A stretch of DNA of 64,000 bases from Gammaproteobacteria bacterium MFB021 (GTDB lineage Bacteria > Pseudomonadota > Gammaproteobacteria > Pseudomonadales > Halomonadaceae): NCBI GenBank assembly GCA_000737985.1, contig JNVT01000085.1, positions 45,228-109,227 on the forward strand. The letters run 5' to 3'. Positions within the stretch are counted from its first letter, which is position 1. Every line of letters begins with the position of its first letter. The position numbers were made by a program, and so were the translations under genes. Below are positions 21,609 to 31,803 of the stretch, piece after piece. The notes below the pieces were generated by a model that was not told where the DNA came from, made no database searches, and worked only from the letters and a program-made list of their open reading frames with translations.

Positions 21609-24600
21609 TCAGGCCGCCTTGGCCTTGCGATTCAGGATATCCAGCAGGGCGTCGACCCGGGCCAGGCGTGCCTCCGCCTGTTCCATTTCGGCACTGAAGC
21701 GCAGGGTGTCGGCGCCGTCCAGCCGATACTCCTTCGGGTGGCGCTGGATCAGTTCGACCAGGGTCATCGGGTCGACCTGCGGGTCGGCGCCGAAGATCAC
21801 CCGGCCGCGCTCGGGCCCGGCCTCGAGCCGGGCGATACCCAGGCGCTCGGCGCGCTGACGCAGCCGCGTCTGGCGGAACAGCGTCTTCAGCGGCCCCGGC
21901 AGCAGGCCGAAGCGGTCGATCATCTCCACCTGCAGCTCCTTGAGTTCGCCTTCGTCGGCGGCGCTGGAGATGCGCTTGTACATGATCAGACGCTGCTGGA
22001 TATCGGGCAGGTAGTCGTCGGGGATCAGCGCCGGCAGATTGAGGCTGATCTCGGTGCCTTCGTCGAGCGGGGCCTCGATATTGGGCGTCTTGCCGGCGCG
22101 GATCGCCTTCACGGCGCGGTCGAGCATCTGCATGTAGAGGCTGTAGCCGACCGTCTCCATCTGGCCGCTCTGCTCGTCGCCGAGCAGCTCGCCGGCACCG
22201 CGAATCTCCATGTCGTGACTGGCCAGGGTGAAACCGGCCCCCAGATCGTCACTCTGAGCGATCGCTTCCAGACGCTTGATCGCATCCTTGGTCATCGCTT
22301 TCGGCGGTGGGGTCAGCAGATAGGCGTAGGCCTGGTGATGGCTGCGCCCGACCCGTCCGCGCAGCTGATGCAGCTGGGCCAGGCCGAACTTGTCGGCGCG
22401 CTCGATGATGATGGTATTGGCGCTGGGAACGTCGATACCGGTCTCGATGATGGTCGAGCACACCAGCACATTGAAGCGCTTGTGGTAGAAATCCGACATG
22501 ACTCGCTCCAGCGCCCGCTCGGGGAGCTGGCCGTGGGCCACGCCGACCCGCGCTTCGGGCACCAGTTCGCGGATCTTGTCGGCGCTGGCCTCGATGGTGC
22601 GCACTTCGTTGTGTAGTAGGTAGACCTGGCCCCCGCGCAGGATCTCGCGCAGCAGCGCCTCCTTGACCACCGCCTCGTTGCGGTTCTGGACGAAGGTCTT
22701 GACCGAGAGCCGGCGCGCCGGCGGGGTGGCGATGATCGACAGATCGCGGATGCCGTTCATCGCCATGTTGAGGGTGCGCGGGATCGGCGTGGCGGTGAGG
22801 GTGAGGATATCGACCTCGGCGCGCAGCTGCTTGAGACGCTCCTTCTGCGCCACGCCGAAGCGGTGCTCCTCGTCGATGATCATCAGCCCCAGATTGGGCA
22901 GCTTGATCGACTTCGACAGCAGCTTGTGGGTGCCGATGACGATATCGGCGCGCCCCTCGGCGATACGCGCGAGGGTGTCGCTCTCGCCCTTGCCGCCGGT
23001 GAAACGCGAGAGCATCTCGATCTGCACTGCGGTATCGGCGAAGCGGTCGCGGAAATTGTCGTAGTGCTGCTGGGCGAGCAGGGTGGTGGGCACCAGGACC
23101 ACCACCTGGCGCCCGGAGCTGACCGCCAGGAAGGCGGCGCGCATGGCGACCTCGGTCTTGCCGAAGCCGACATCGCCACACACCACCCGATCCATCGGCC
23201 TGGGGGCGGTCATGTCGTGGATCACCGCCTCGATCGCGGCCTGCTGATCCGGGGTCTCCTCGAACGGGAAGCTGGCGGCGAAGCGCGCGTACTCGTCCCC
23301 CGGCATATCGCTGGCAAAGCCTTCGCGGGCCTCGCGCCGGGCGTAGATGTCGAGTAGCTCGGCGGCGGTGTCGCGCACCTTCTCCGCGGCCTTGCGCTTG
23401 GCCTTGTCCCAGCTGTCGGATCCGAGCTTGTGCAGCGGCGCCAGTTCGTCGCTGGCACCGGCGTAGCGCGAAATGAGCTGGAGGTTGTCCACCGGCACGT
23501 AGAGCTTGGCACCGCCGGCGTACTCGAGCGCCAGGAACTCCGCCGCGACGCCGCCGGCGTGGATCGTCTCGAGCCCCTGGTAGCGGCCCACGCCGTGGTG
23601 CTGGTGGACCACCGGCGAACCGGGGCGCAGCTCCGACAGATGGCGCACCGCCAGCTCGTTGTCGTCGGTGGCCTTGGCGCGCCGCCGCGATTGGCGCACC
23701 ACCTCGCCGTAGAGTTCGGTCTCGGTGATCACCGCGAGCTCGGGGTCGCCCAGCCACAGGCCCTCGTCGAGCCCGCCCTCGCCGATGGCGTAGGGCATGC
23801 TGCCATCGCGGAAGGCCTGCCAGTCGTCGACGTGGGGCAGGTTCAGGTGGAGCGGTGCGAGCGCTTCCTCCAACGCCTCGCGGCGCCCGCGGGATTCGGC
23901 CACGAACAGCACGCGCAGCCCCTGGTGGCTGACCAGGAACTGCTCCAGGGTGGCCAGCGGCCGCTGGGCGCGGGCGTTGATCGCCACCGCCGGCGGTGCC
24001 TGGGTGGCGCTGGAGGCGGCGCTACGGGTGTCCTCGGCGGCGACGAACTCGAGCCGCGGATGGCGCTTGATCGCGGCGAACACCTCGGCCACCGGTACGA
24101 ACGCTCGCGCCGGCGGCAGCAGCGGCCGCGTGGGGTCGACGCCGAGGTTCTCATAGCGGCTCTCGATGGCGCGCCAGTGACTCTCGGCGGCGGCGTACGT
24201 CTCGGGCAGCAGTGCGACCCGGGTGCCGGCGTCGAGATGCTCGAACAGCGTCGCGGTCTCCTCGAAGAACAGCGGTAGATACTGCTCGAGGCCGGGCGAG
24301 GGGATGCCCTTGAGCGCATCGACATAGAGCGGGCACTGGCGCGGGTCGACGTCGAACAGCGTCTCGAAGCCCTCGCGAAAGCAGGCGATCGCGGAGCGCG
24401 ACAGCGAGTACTCGTGGGCCGGCAGCAGCTCGACCCGCTCGATCTTGTCCTGGGAGCGCTGGGTATCGGGATCGAAACGGCGCAGGCTGTCGATCTCGTC
24501 GTCGAACAGGTCGATGCGCAGCGGCGTCTCGGTGCCCATCGGGAAGAGATCGATCAGCGCGCCGCGCATGGCGTACTCGCCCGGCTCGTAGACCGTCTCC

Positions 24601-25058
24601 ACCGCGCGGTAGCCGGCGCGCGACAGACGCTCGCGAAAGCCTTCGCGATCGAGCCGCTCACCGGTGGTCAGCGTCAGCACGCGGCCGGCGACGTAGTCCC
24701 GCGGCGGCAGGCGCTGCATCAGGGTGTTGATCGGTACCAGCACGATGCCGCGGGTGCCCTCCTGAAGCTCGCGCAGGGTGCGCAGGCGGGCGGAGACGAT
24801 GTCCTGGTGCGGCGAGAAGCTGTCGTAGGGCAGGGTCTCCCAATCCGGGAAGGGCATCACCGGTACCTGCGCGTAGAAGCGCAGCGCGCTCTCCAGGCGC
24901 TGCGCCGCCGCCGTGTCGGGGGTGATGACCAAAAGCGGTGCGTCGTCGGCCAGACGCGCCAGGGTCAGCGCCAGCGCGCTGCCGTGGGGGCGCTGGCAGT
25001 AGATCGTTTCACGCACGCCCTGAGGTTGTGGCGGCGAGAGAGGGCTGAATTGCGACAT
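21609..25058 (-). CDS. mfd: Transcription-repair coupling factor
   Basis: Mfd removes RNA polymerase stalled at lesions and recruits UvrA. The 1149-residue protein has the UvrB-like N-terminal module, the RNA-polymerase-interacting CarD-like domain (LRPGSPVVHQHHGVGRYQG), and the RecG-like translocase with Walker A (VCGDVGFGKTEVAMRAAF), DEEH box (LMIIDEEHRFGVAQKE), and motif VI (HQLRGRVGRSHHQAYAYL). A TRCF C-terminal domain follows. I chose ATG 25058 giving MSQFSPLSPP; the frame extends 26 codons upstream without family similarity. The length is that of the family (E. coli 1148). Confidence 0.97.
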   Translation of the reverse strand: MSQFSPLSPPQPQGVRETIYCQRPHGSALALTLARLADDAPLLVITPDTAAAQRLESALRFYAQVPVMPFPDWETLPYDSFSPHQDIVSARLRTLRELQEGTRGIVLVPINTLMQRLPPRDYVAGRVLTLTTGERLDREGFRERLSRAGYRAVETVYEPGEYAMRGALIDLFPMGTETPLRIDLFDDEIDSLRRFDPDTQRSQDKIERVELLPAHEYSLSRSAIACFREGFETLFDVDPRQCPLYVDALKGIPSPGLEQYLPLFFEETATLFEHLDAGTRVALLPETYAAAESHWRAIESRYENLGVDPTRPLLPPARAFVPVAEVFAAIKRHPRLEFVAAEDTRSAASSATQAPPAVAINARAQRPLATLEQFLVSHQGLRVLFVAESRGRREALEEALAPLHLNLPHVDDWQAFRDGSMPYAIGEGGLDEGLWLGDPELAVITETELYGEVVRQSRRRAKATDDNELAVRHLSELRPGSPVVHQHHGVGRYQGLETIHAGGVAAEFLALEYAGGAKLYVPVDNLQLISRYAGASDELAPLHKLGSDSWDKAKRKAAEKVRDTAAELLDIYARREAREGFASDMPGDEYARFAASFPFEETPDQQAAIEAVIHDMTAPRPMDRVVCGDVGFGKTEVAMRAAFLAVSSGRQVVVLVPTTLLAQQHYDNFRDRFADTAVQIEMLSRFTGGKGESDTLARIAEGRADIVIGTHKLLSKSIKLPNLGLMIIDEEHRFGVAQKERLKQLRAEVDILTLTATPIPRTLNMAMNGIRDLSIIATPPARRLSVKTFVQNRNEAVVKEALLREILRGGQVYLLHNEVRTIEASADKIRELVPEARVGVAHGQLPERALERVMSDFYHKRFNVLVCSTIIETGIDVPSANTIIIERADKFGLAQLHQLRGRVGRSHHQAYAYLLTPPPKAMTKDAIKRLEAIAQSDDLGAGFTLASHDMEIRGAGELLGDEQSGQMETVGYSLYMQMLDRAVKAIRAGKTPNIEAPLDEGTEISLNLPALIPDDYLPDIQQRLIMYKRISSAADEGELKELQVEMIDRFGLLPGPLKTLFRQTRLRQRAERLGIARLEAGPERGRVIFGADPQVDPMTLVELIQRHPKEYRLDGADTLRFSAEMEQAEARLARVDALLDILNRKAKAA

Positions 25059-25188
25059 GGACCTTTCGCTAGCGGAATGGAAGAAGACACTGGCACGGCC
25101 GGGCTGGGCGACGGCCGCCGCGCGATGGTCCTTCATGATAGCAGGGGGCAGGCGCGAGCGGGACGCGACCGCCGTCGCCGCGCTCGCC

Positions 25189-25203
25189 TGTAGTCAAACT
25201 ACA
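25189..25203. promoter_or_regulatory. HexR-type palindrome upstream of gap
   Basis: TGTAGT (25189-25194), CAA, ACTACA (25198-25203): perfect 6-bp arms. It closely fits the 15-bp palindrome described for HexR of gammaproteobacteria (about TGTARTnnnAYTACA), a regulator of central sugar metabolism including gap genes. The centre is about 65 bp upstream of the predicted gap start point, which would suit activation. No hexR gene is in the window. Confidence 0.6.
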
Positions 25204-25224
25204 ACCCTTGCGACTACGCAGTGA

Positions 25225-25254
25225 TTGCGGCTCGTCTCGTAGGTTACCGATAAT
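25225..25254 (+). promoter_or_regulatory. Candidate promoter of gap
   Basis: TTGCGG (25225-25230), an 18-bp spacer, GATAAT (25249-25254). The -10 matches five of six bases, the -35 three. The predicted start near 25261 leaves a leader of about 75 nt. Confidence 0.4.
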
Positions 25255-25336
25255 GCTCGGGTTTTTGGACGAGCCGGGGTGGCGCAAAGGGCTTCCCCGG
25301 CGATCGACGACGATGATACAGAAGAGAGAACCGGCC

Positions 25337-26788
25337 GTGAGTCAGCAACAGCTCGAGCACGTTTTTCAACAGTGGCAGGACAACGAAGCGCAGGCGGAAG
25401 AGATGATTCCGCTGCTGGGCAAGCTCTACCGCCAGTACAACGTGATCCCGTCGCTGTTCGGGCGTTCGCTGATCAACCGCTCGGTGACTCGCATCCTCAA
25501 GAACCATCGCTACGTGCGCAAGGTCGAGGGGACCGAGCTGACGGTGGCTGACACGCTACCCATGGTGCGTGCGATGACCGAGCTCGACCTGGGGCCGGCG
25601 CATATCGACATCGGGCGTCTGGCAGTGGCGTTCAAGCACGCCGGCGAGTCTGACGTGCGTGCCTTTCTCCAGCGTGAGCTGGCCGACATCATCGGCGGCC
25701 ACGACGCCAGCGGCATGGGCGGCGAGCCCCAAGACGTGGTGCTCTACGGCTTCGGCCGTATCGGCCGCATTCTGGCGCGGATCATGATCGAGAAGGCCGG
25801 TGGCGGCAATCTGCTGCGGCTGCGGGCGATCGTGGTGCGTGGCAGCGGTGACGACCTCGAGAAGCGCGCCAGCCTGCTGCGCCGCGATTCGGTCCACGGG
25901 CCTTTCTCGGGCTCGATCGACATCGACCGCGAGCGTCAGGCGCTGATCGCCAACGGTCACGTGATCCAGGTCATCTATGCCGACTCCCCGGCGGAGATCG
26001 ACTACACCGCCTACGGCATCGACCGTGCCATCGTCGTCGACAACACCGGCAAGTGGCGTGACCGTGAAGGGCTGTCCCAGCACCTGGCCGCCAAGGGCGT
26101 GGCCAAGGTGCTGCTGACCGCGCCGGGCAAGGGCGATCTCAAGAACGTGGTCCACGGCATCAACCACACCACGATCGGCGACGACGACCGCATCGTCTCC
26201 GCCGCCTCGTGCACCACCAACGCCATCGTGCCGGTGCTCAAGGCGATGGACGACGAGTTCGGCATCGTTCACGGCCACGTCGAAACGGTGCACTCCTACA
26301 CCAACGACCAGAACCTGATCGACAACTACCACAAGGGCGACCGCCGCGGGCGCAGCGCGCCGCTCAACATGGTGCTGACCGAGACCGGTGCGGCCAAGGC
26401 GGTGGCCAAGGCGCTGCCCGAGCTCTCCGGCAAGCTCACCGGCAACGCCATCCGCGTGCCCACCCCCAACGTCTCGATGGCGATCCTCAATCTGACCCTG
26501 GCTCGTAGCACCGAGCGCGAGGCGCTCAACGCCTACCTGCGCCAGACCGCGCTGCACTCGCCGATGCACAAGCAGATCGACTACGTCGACTCCCCCGAGG
26601 TGGTGTCGTCGGATTTCGTCGGCAACCGCCATGCCGGGGTGATCGACGCCAAGGCGACCATCGCCAACGACAAGCACGCGGTACTCTACGTCTGGTACGA
26701 CAACGAGTTCGGCTATAGCTGCCAGGTGGTGCGCATCCTCCAGCACATGTCCAACGTACGCCATCGCTACCTGCCGGCCACTCCCTGA
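25337..26788 (+). CDS. gap: Glyceraldehyde-3-phosphate dehydrogenase, long form
   Basis: An NAD(P)-dependent GAPDH with an N-terminal extension of about 120 residues before the Rossmann fold (QDVVLYGFGRIGRILARI), as in the Pseudomonas PA3001 type (about 460 residues). The catalytic cysteine is C292 in SAASCTTNAIVPVLKAMD. Also seen are HSYTNDQNLIDNYHKGD, RVPTPNVSMAILNL and VWYDNEFGYSCQVVRI. I prefer GTG 25337 (483 aa) because AGAGAG lies 8 nt upstream; ATG 25313 has no such site. It is divergent from mfd, as in Pseudomonas. A terminator follows the stop. Confidence 0.92.
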   Translation: MSQQQLEHVFQQWQDNEAQAEEMIPLLGKLYRQYNVIPSLFGRSLINRSVTRILKNHRYVRKVEGTELTVADTLPMVRAMTELDLGPAHIDIGRLAVAFKHAGESDVRAFLQRELADIIGGHDASGMGGEPQDVVLYGFGRIGRILARIMIEKAGGGNLLRLRAIVVRGSGDDLEKRASLLRRDSVHGPFSGSIDIDRERQALIANGHVIQVIYADSPAEIDYTAYGIDRAIVVDNTGKWRDREGLSQHLAAKGVAKVLLTAPGKGDLKNVVHGINHTTIGDDDRIVSAASCTTNAIVPVLKAMDDEFGIVHGHVETVHSYTNDQNLIDNYHKGDRRGRSAPLNMVLTETGAAKAVAKALPELSGKLTGNAIRVPTPNVSMAILNLTLARSTEREALNAYLRQTALHSPMHKQIDYVDSPEVVSSDFVGNRHAGVIDAKATIANDKHAVLYVWYDNEFGYSCQVVRILQHMSNVRHRYLPATP

Positions 26789-26833
26789 GGCAGCCGCCGC
26801 TGGCGCGGCGTGAATTAGACTTTGGTCTTATAC

Positions 26834-26859
26834 AAGTCCCGGCGCCGTCGGGACTTTTT
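26834..26859 (+). terminator. Intrinsic terminator of gap
   Basis: AAGTCCCG (26834-26841), a 7-nt loop, CGGGACTT (26849-26856), continuing into TTTTT (26855-26859). Perfect 8-bp stem. Confidence 0.93.
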
Positions 26860-27112
26860 CGTTGTCGCGGGCGGTGTGAAGGGATGGCATGAGTGGTCTT
26901 TCGAGGCCTGTCTCATTATACTGGTGCGCGTTTTTTGGCGTGGTCCGTGCCGCGCACGGGTCATGGAAGTCACCCTTTCTGATAAGAAAAGCATTCGAAG
27001 TCCGTGACGCTGTCTCCTGACTCCACGGCGCTACCGCGGTCGAGCGGGGGTGCCTCGGCGTCCGTCGAAACTCTTTCCTTACGTCAATCAGATTCGATAA
27101 CTGGGCGAGACT
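26860..27112 (+). promoter_or_regulatory. nqr operon upstream region
   Basis: This 253-bp region must hold the nqr promoter, because the gap terminator isolates it. The best -10 element is TATACT at 26917-26922 (five of six), but I find no convincing -35 at 16-18 bp. No gene is visible. The nqrA ribosome binding site is weak. Confidence 0.35.
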
Positions 27113-28462
27113 ATGATCGAAGTCAAACGAGGCCTGGATCTCCCCATCGCGGGGGCCCCGGAGCAGCGTATCGACGCCGGACGAGCCGTGCGTCACGTGG
27201 CGCTGCTCGGGACCGACTACGTCGGCATGAAGCCGACCATGGAGGTTCGCGAGGGCGACCGCGTCAAGCGGGGCCAACTGCTGTTCACCGACAAGAAGGT
27301 GGCCGGTGTGCGTTTCACCGCCCCGGGCGCGGGCGAGGTGGTGGCCATCCATCGCGGTGAAAAGCGGCGTCTGCTGTCGGTGGTGATCAAGCTCGACGAA
27401 GACGAGCAGGATGTGAGCTTCACTGCCCACGGCGCCGACGCGCTGGCGAGCCTGTCGCGTGAGCAGGTGGTCGAGCAGCTGGTCGAGTCGGGGCTGTGGA
27501 CGGCGCTGCGTACGCGCCCGTTCTCGCGCACCCCGGAGCTCGATGCGGTACCCGCCGATCTCTTCGTCACCGCGATCGACACTCATCCGCTGGCGGCGGA
27601 CCCCAAGGTGGTGATCGATGCCGACGCCGAGGCGTTCCGCCACGGCCTTCAGGCGCTGCGTCACCTGACCCCGGGCAAGGTGTTCGTGTGCCGCCGCGGT
27701 TCGGCGCAGCTCCCGGGCGACGAGCTCGAGGGTATCCAGGCCGAGGGTTTCGACGGTCTGCATCCCGCCGGTCTGGTGGGGACGCACATTCATCATCTGT
27801 CGCCGGTCGGGCTGCAGCGTCAGGTCTGGCATCTCGGCTACCAGGACGTGATCGCGGTGGGCAAACTGTTCGTCGACGGCGTGCTAGATACCAGCCGTGT
27901 GGTGGCGATCGGTGGCCCGCGGGCCAACAATCCGCGTCTGGTGCGCACGCGTCTCGGCGCCAGTAGCCGCGAACTGCTCGATGGCGAAATCGCCAAGCCA
28001 GAAGACACCCGGGTGATCTCGGGATCGGTCTTCGGTGGCAGCCAGTGCGAGGGCAGTCGCGAGTTCCTGGGGCGTTTCCACAACCAGTTCTCGCTGGTCG
28101 AAGAGGGCAACAAGCGTGCCTTCATGGGCTGGCTCTCGCCGGGGCGCAATCGCCACTCGGTGATGGGTATCTATGTCTCCCAGTTCCTGGGCCTGCCCGA
28201 CTACGCGCCGAACACGTCGACCAACGGCTCCGAGCGCGCCATGGTGCCGATCGGTGCCTACGAGAAAGTCATGCCGCTGGACATCCTGCCCACGCAGCTG
28301 CTGCGCTCGCTGATCGTCGGTGACATCGAGACGTCCATGCAGCTCGGCTGCCTCGAGCTGGATGAAGAGGATCTCTCGCTGTGCACCTATGTGTGCCCGG
28401 GCAAGTACGAGTATGGACCGATCCTGCGTGACAACCTGACCATGATCGAGAAAGAGGCCTGA
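27113..28462 (+). CDS. nqrA: Na+-translocating NADH:quinone oxidoreductase subunit A
   Basis: NqrA is the peripheral cytoplasmic subunit, lacking cofactors of its own, of the six-subunit sodium-pumping NADH dehydrogenase. It contributes to quinone binding. The 449-residue protein starts with the family's [14 protein letters not shown] and contains [19 protein letters not shown] and [19 protein letters not shown]. Length matches the Vibrio subunit (446). It opens an eight-gene operon (nqrABCDEF-apbE-nqrM) with very short spacings. Confidence 0.97.
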   Translation: MIEVKRGLDLPIAGAPEQRIDAGRAVRHVALLGTDYVGMKPTMEVREGDRVKRGQLLFTDKKVAGVRFTAPGAGEVVAIHRGEKRRLLSVVIKLDEDEQDVSFTAHGADALASLSREQVVEQLVESGLWTALRTRPFSRTPELDAVPADLFVTAIDTHPLAADPKVVIDADAEAFRHGLQALRHLTPGKVFVCRRGSAQLPGDELEGIQAEGFDGLHPAGLVGTHIHHLSPVGLQRQVWHLGYQDVIAVGKLFVDGVLDTSRVVAIGGPRANNPRLVRTRLGASSRELLDGEIAKPEDTRVISGSVFGGSQCEGSREFLGRFHNQFSLVEEGNKRAFMGWLSPGRNRHSVMGIYVSQFLGLPDYAPNTSTNGSERAMVPIGAYEKVMPLDILPTQLLRSLIVGDIETSMQLGCLELDEEDLSLCTYVCPGKYEYGPILRDNLTMIEKEA

Positions 28463-28464
28463 CG

Positions 28465-29697
28465 ATGGGGATTCGCAACACGCTCGACAAGCTGGAGCCT
28501 CATTTCGAGAAGGGCGGGAAGTACGAGAAGTTCTACGCCCTGTACGAGGCGGTGGACACGATCTTCTACTCGCCCCCCAGCGTCACCAAGAGCATGACGC
28601 ACGTGCGCGACGGCATCGACCTGAAGCGCATCATGATCACGGTGTGGATGTGCACCTTCCCGGCGATGTTCTTCGGCATGTACAACGCCGGCTATCAGGC
28701 CAATATGGCCATCGCCGACGGCTTCCAGGCCATGGGCGGCTGGCGTGAAGCCATCACCATGGCCCTGGCCGGCAGCCACGATCCGGGCAGCATCTGGGCC
28801 AACTTCGTGCTCGGCGCGACCTTCTTCCTGCCCGTCTACCTCGTCACCTTCGTGGTCGGCGGCTTCTGGGAAGTGCTGTTCGCGGTCAAGCGCGGGCATG
28901 AAGTCAACGAAGGCTTCTTCGTCACCTCGGTGCTGTTCGCGCTGACCTTGCCGGCGACCATTCCGCTGTGGCAGGTGGCACTGGGCATCAGCTTCGGCGT
29001 GGTGATCGGCAAGGAGATCTTCGGCGGCACCGGCAAGAACTTCCTCAACCCGGCGCTGACCGGGCGTGCCTTCCTCTATTTCGCTTACCCGGCGCAGATC
29101 TCCGGCGACAGCGTATGGGTGCCGGCTGATGGTTACACCGGTGCGACCGCGCTCTCCAACGCCGCGCTCAACGGCATGGATGGCCTGCACCAGCAGTACA
29201 GCTGGCTGGACGCTTTCTTCGGTTTCATCATGGGTTCCATGGGCGAGACCTCGACCCTGGCGATCCTGCTCGGCGCGGCGGTGCTGCTGCTGACCCGTAT
29301 CGCTTCCTGGCGCATCATGCTGGGCGTGCTGCTGGGCATGGCCGCGACCGCGTCGCTGTTCAACGTCATCGGCTCCGACAGCAATCCGATGTTCGCGATG
29401 CCGTGGTACTGGCATCTGGTGCTGGGTGGCTTCGCCTTCGGTATGGTGTTCATGGCCACCGACCCGGTATCGGCTTCCATGACCAACCCGGGCAAGCTGA
29501 TCTTCGGCGCGCTGATCGGCGTAATGACGGTGCTCATCCGCGTCGTCAACCCGGCGTTCCCCGAGGGCATCATGCTGGCGATCCTGTTCGCCAACCTGTT
29601 CGCGCCGCTCATTGATCACATCTTCGTGCAGGCCAACGTCAAGCGGCGCCAGAAGCGCCTGGCGGCCGTGCTGCCCGCCGAGAAGGAGGCTGTCTGA
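28465..29697 (+). CDS. nqrB: Na+-NQR subunit B (covalent FMN, riboflavin site)
   Basis: NqrB is a polytopic membrane subunit (about ten helices) carrying a phosphoester-bound FMN. The attachment residue by homology is T228 in [10 protein letters not shown], which fits the ApbE target motif. The sequence [20 protein letters not shown] is the family signature. The 410-residue length is normal. It begins 2 nt after nqrA and its stop shares bases with the nqrC start (TGATG). Confidence 0.97.
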   Translation: MGIRNTLDKLEPHFEKGGKYEKFYALYEAVDTIFYSPPSVTKSMTHVRDGIDLKRIMITVWMCTFPAMFFGMYNAGYQANMAIADGFQAMGGWREAITMALAGSHDPGSIWANFVLGATFFLPVYLVTFVVGGFWEVLFAVKRGHEVNEGFFVTSVLFALTLPATIPLWQVALGISFGVVIGKEIFGGTGKNFLNPALTGRAFLYFAYPAQISGDSVWVPADGYTGATALSNAALNGMDGLHQQYSWLDAFFGFIMGSMGETSTLAILLGAAVLLLTRIASWRIMLGVLLGMAATASLFNVIGSDSNPMFAMPWYWHLVLGGFAFGMVFMATDPVSASMTNPGKLIFGALIGVMTVLIRVVNPAFPEGIMLAILFANLFAPLIDHIFVQANVKRRQKRLAAVLPAEKEAV

Positions 29698-30473
29698 TGG
29701 CGAGCAACAACTCGATCAAGAAGACACTCATCGTGGCATTCTCGCTCTGCGTGGTGTGCTCCGTGGTGGTCTCGTCCGCCGCGGTGGTGCTCAAGCCCAA
29801 GCAGGTGCAGAATCAGGAGCTGGACCGCAAGTCCAACATCCTGCAGGTGACCGAGCTCTACAAGCCGGGTGACAACGTCGACGAGAAGTACGCAGAGCTG
29901 ATCACCCCGCGGGTGGTCGATCTGAAGACCGGCCAGTACGCCGACAATCTCGACCCCGAGACCTATGACCAGTTCGAAGCGGCCAAGGACCCGGCGACCT
30001 CGCGCACGCTCTCCGGCGAGCAGGATCTGGCCGGTATCGGACGTCAGGAGAACTACGCCACGGTCTATCTGGTCGGCAATCCCGACGACCCCGAGCAGAT
30101 CGTGCTGCCTATTCGCGGCCAGGGGCTGTGGGGCCTGATGGAGGGTTTCTTGTCGGTGCGCGGCGACGGCAACACCATCGTCGGGCTATCCTACTATGAT
30201 CAGTCCGAGACCCCTGGACTCGGCGGCGAGGTGGACAACCCGCGCTGGAAGGCCAAGTGGGACGGCAAGAAGATCTACGCCGACGGCGATTATCAGGACC
30301 CCCAGATCCATCTCGTGAAAGGCGGCGCCAGCGGCGAGTATCAGGTCGATGCGCTGTCGGGCGCTTCGCTGACCAGCCGCGGTGTCACCAACATGTTGCG
30401 GTTCTGGCTGAGTGACGAAGGCTTTGCGCCTTATCTCGCTCGGTTCCACCACGATTCCCAAGGAGGCGCGTGA
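29697..30473 (+). CDS. nqrC: Na+-NQR subunit C (covalent FMN, with Ser at the attachment site)
   Basis: NqrC is anchored by one N-terminal helix (about residues 11-33) and carries a second covalent FMN on its periplasmic domain. The attachment motif here reads [13 protein letters not shown], so the residue normally Thr (SGAT in Vibrio) is S224, encoded by TCG. ApbE can transfer FMN to hydroxyl side chains and the rest of the motif is intact, so flavinylation on Ser is likely but not shown. FMN-binding-domain sequence [20 protein letters not shown] is present. 258 residues, normal length. Confidence 0.96.
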   Translation: MASNNSIKKTLIVAFSLCVVCSVVVSSAAVVLKPKQVQNQELDRKSNILQVTELYKPGDNVDEKYAELITPRVVDLKTGQYADNLDPETYDQFEAAKDPATSRTLSGEQDLAGIGRQENYATVYLVGNPDDPEQIVLPIRGQGLWGLMEGFLSVRGDGNTIVGLSYYDQSETPGLGGEVDNPRWKAKWDGKKIYADGDYQDPQIHLVKGGASGEYQVDALSGASLTSRGVTNMLRFWLSDEGFAPYLARFHHDSQGGA

Positions 30474-30475
30474 CC

Positions 30476-31148
<673 letters not shown>

Positions 31149-31156
<8 letters not shown>

Positions 31157-31769
31157 GCACTACGTTAGCCTGTTCGTGAAGGCGGTCTTCGTCGAGAACA
31201 TGGCGCTGGCCTTCTTCCTCGGCATGTGTACCTTCCTCGCCGTGTCGAAGAAGATCTCTTCGGCCATCGGTCTGGGCATCGCCGTGGTGGTGGTCCTCAC
31301 CATCACCGTGCCGATGAACAACCTGATCCTCAACTATCTGCTCAAGGCGGGCGCGCTGAGCTGGACCGGCATTCCCGGCGCCGACAAGATCGACCTCAGC
31401 TTCCTGGGGCTTCTGAGCTACATCGGTGTGATCGCGGCGATCGTGCAGATCCTCGAGATGTTCCTCGACAAGTTCGTGCCGGCGCTCTACAACGCGCTGG
31501 GGGTCTTCTTGCCGCTGATCACGGTCAACTGCGCCATCATGGGGGCGTCGCTGTTCATGGTGCAGCGTGACTACACCTTCGGCGAGTCGGTGATCTACGG
31601 CGCTGGCGCCGGCGCCGGCTGGGCGCTGGCGATCATGGCGCTGGCGGGTATCCGTGAGAAGCTCAAGTACAGTGATGTGCCGGCAAGCCTGCAGGGCCTC
31701 GGCATCACCTTCATCACGGCCGGTCTGATGTCGCTGGGCTTCATGTCCTTCTCCGGCATCCAGCTCTGA
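31149..31769 (+). CDS. nqrE: Na+-NQR subunit E
   Basis: NqrE is the inverted-topology partner of NqrD and supplies the other cysteines for the intramembrane iron-sulfur centre. The 206-residue protein begins [20 protein letters not shown], typical for the family, and contains [16 protein letters not shown] with the conserved Cys. ATG 31149 overlaps the nqrD stop. Six membrane helices are expected. Confidence 0.97.
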
Positions 31770-31803
31770 CGCCCAACGCAATCTAGGCAAATAGGAAACC
31801 GAC

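Noticed and set aside
23430..24278. Long plus-strand open frame opposite mfd
   Set aside because: Typical antisense shadow in high-GC coding DNA; mfd is complete and certain.
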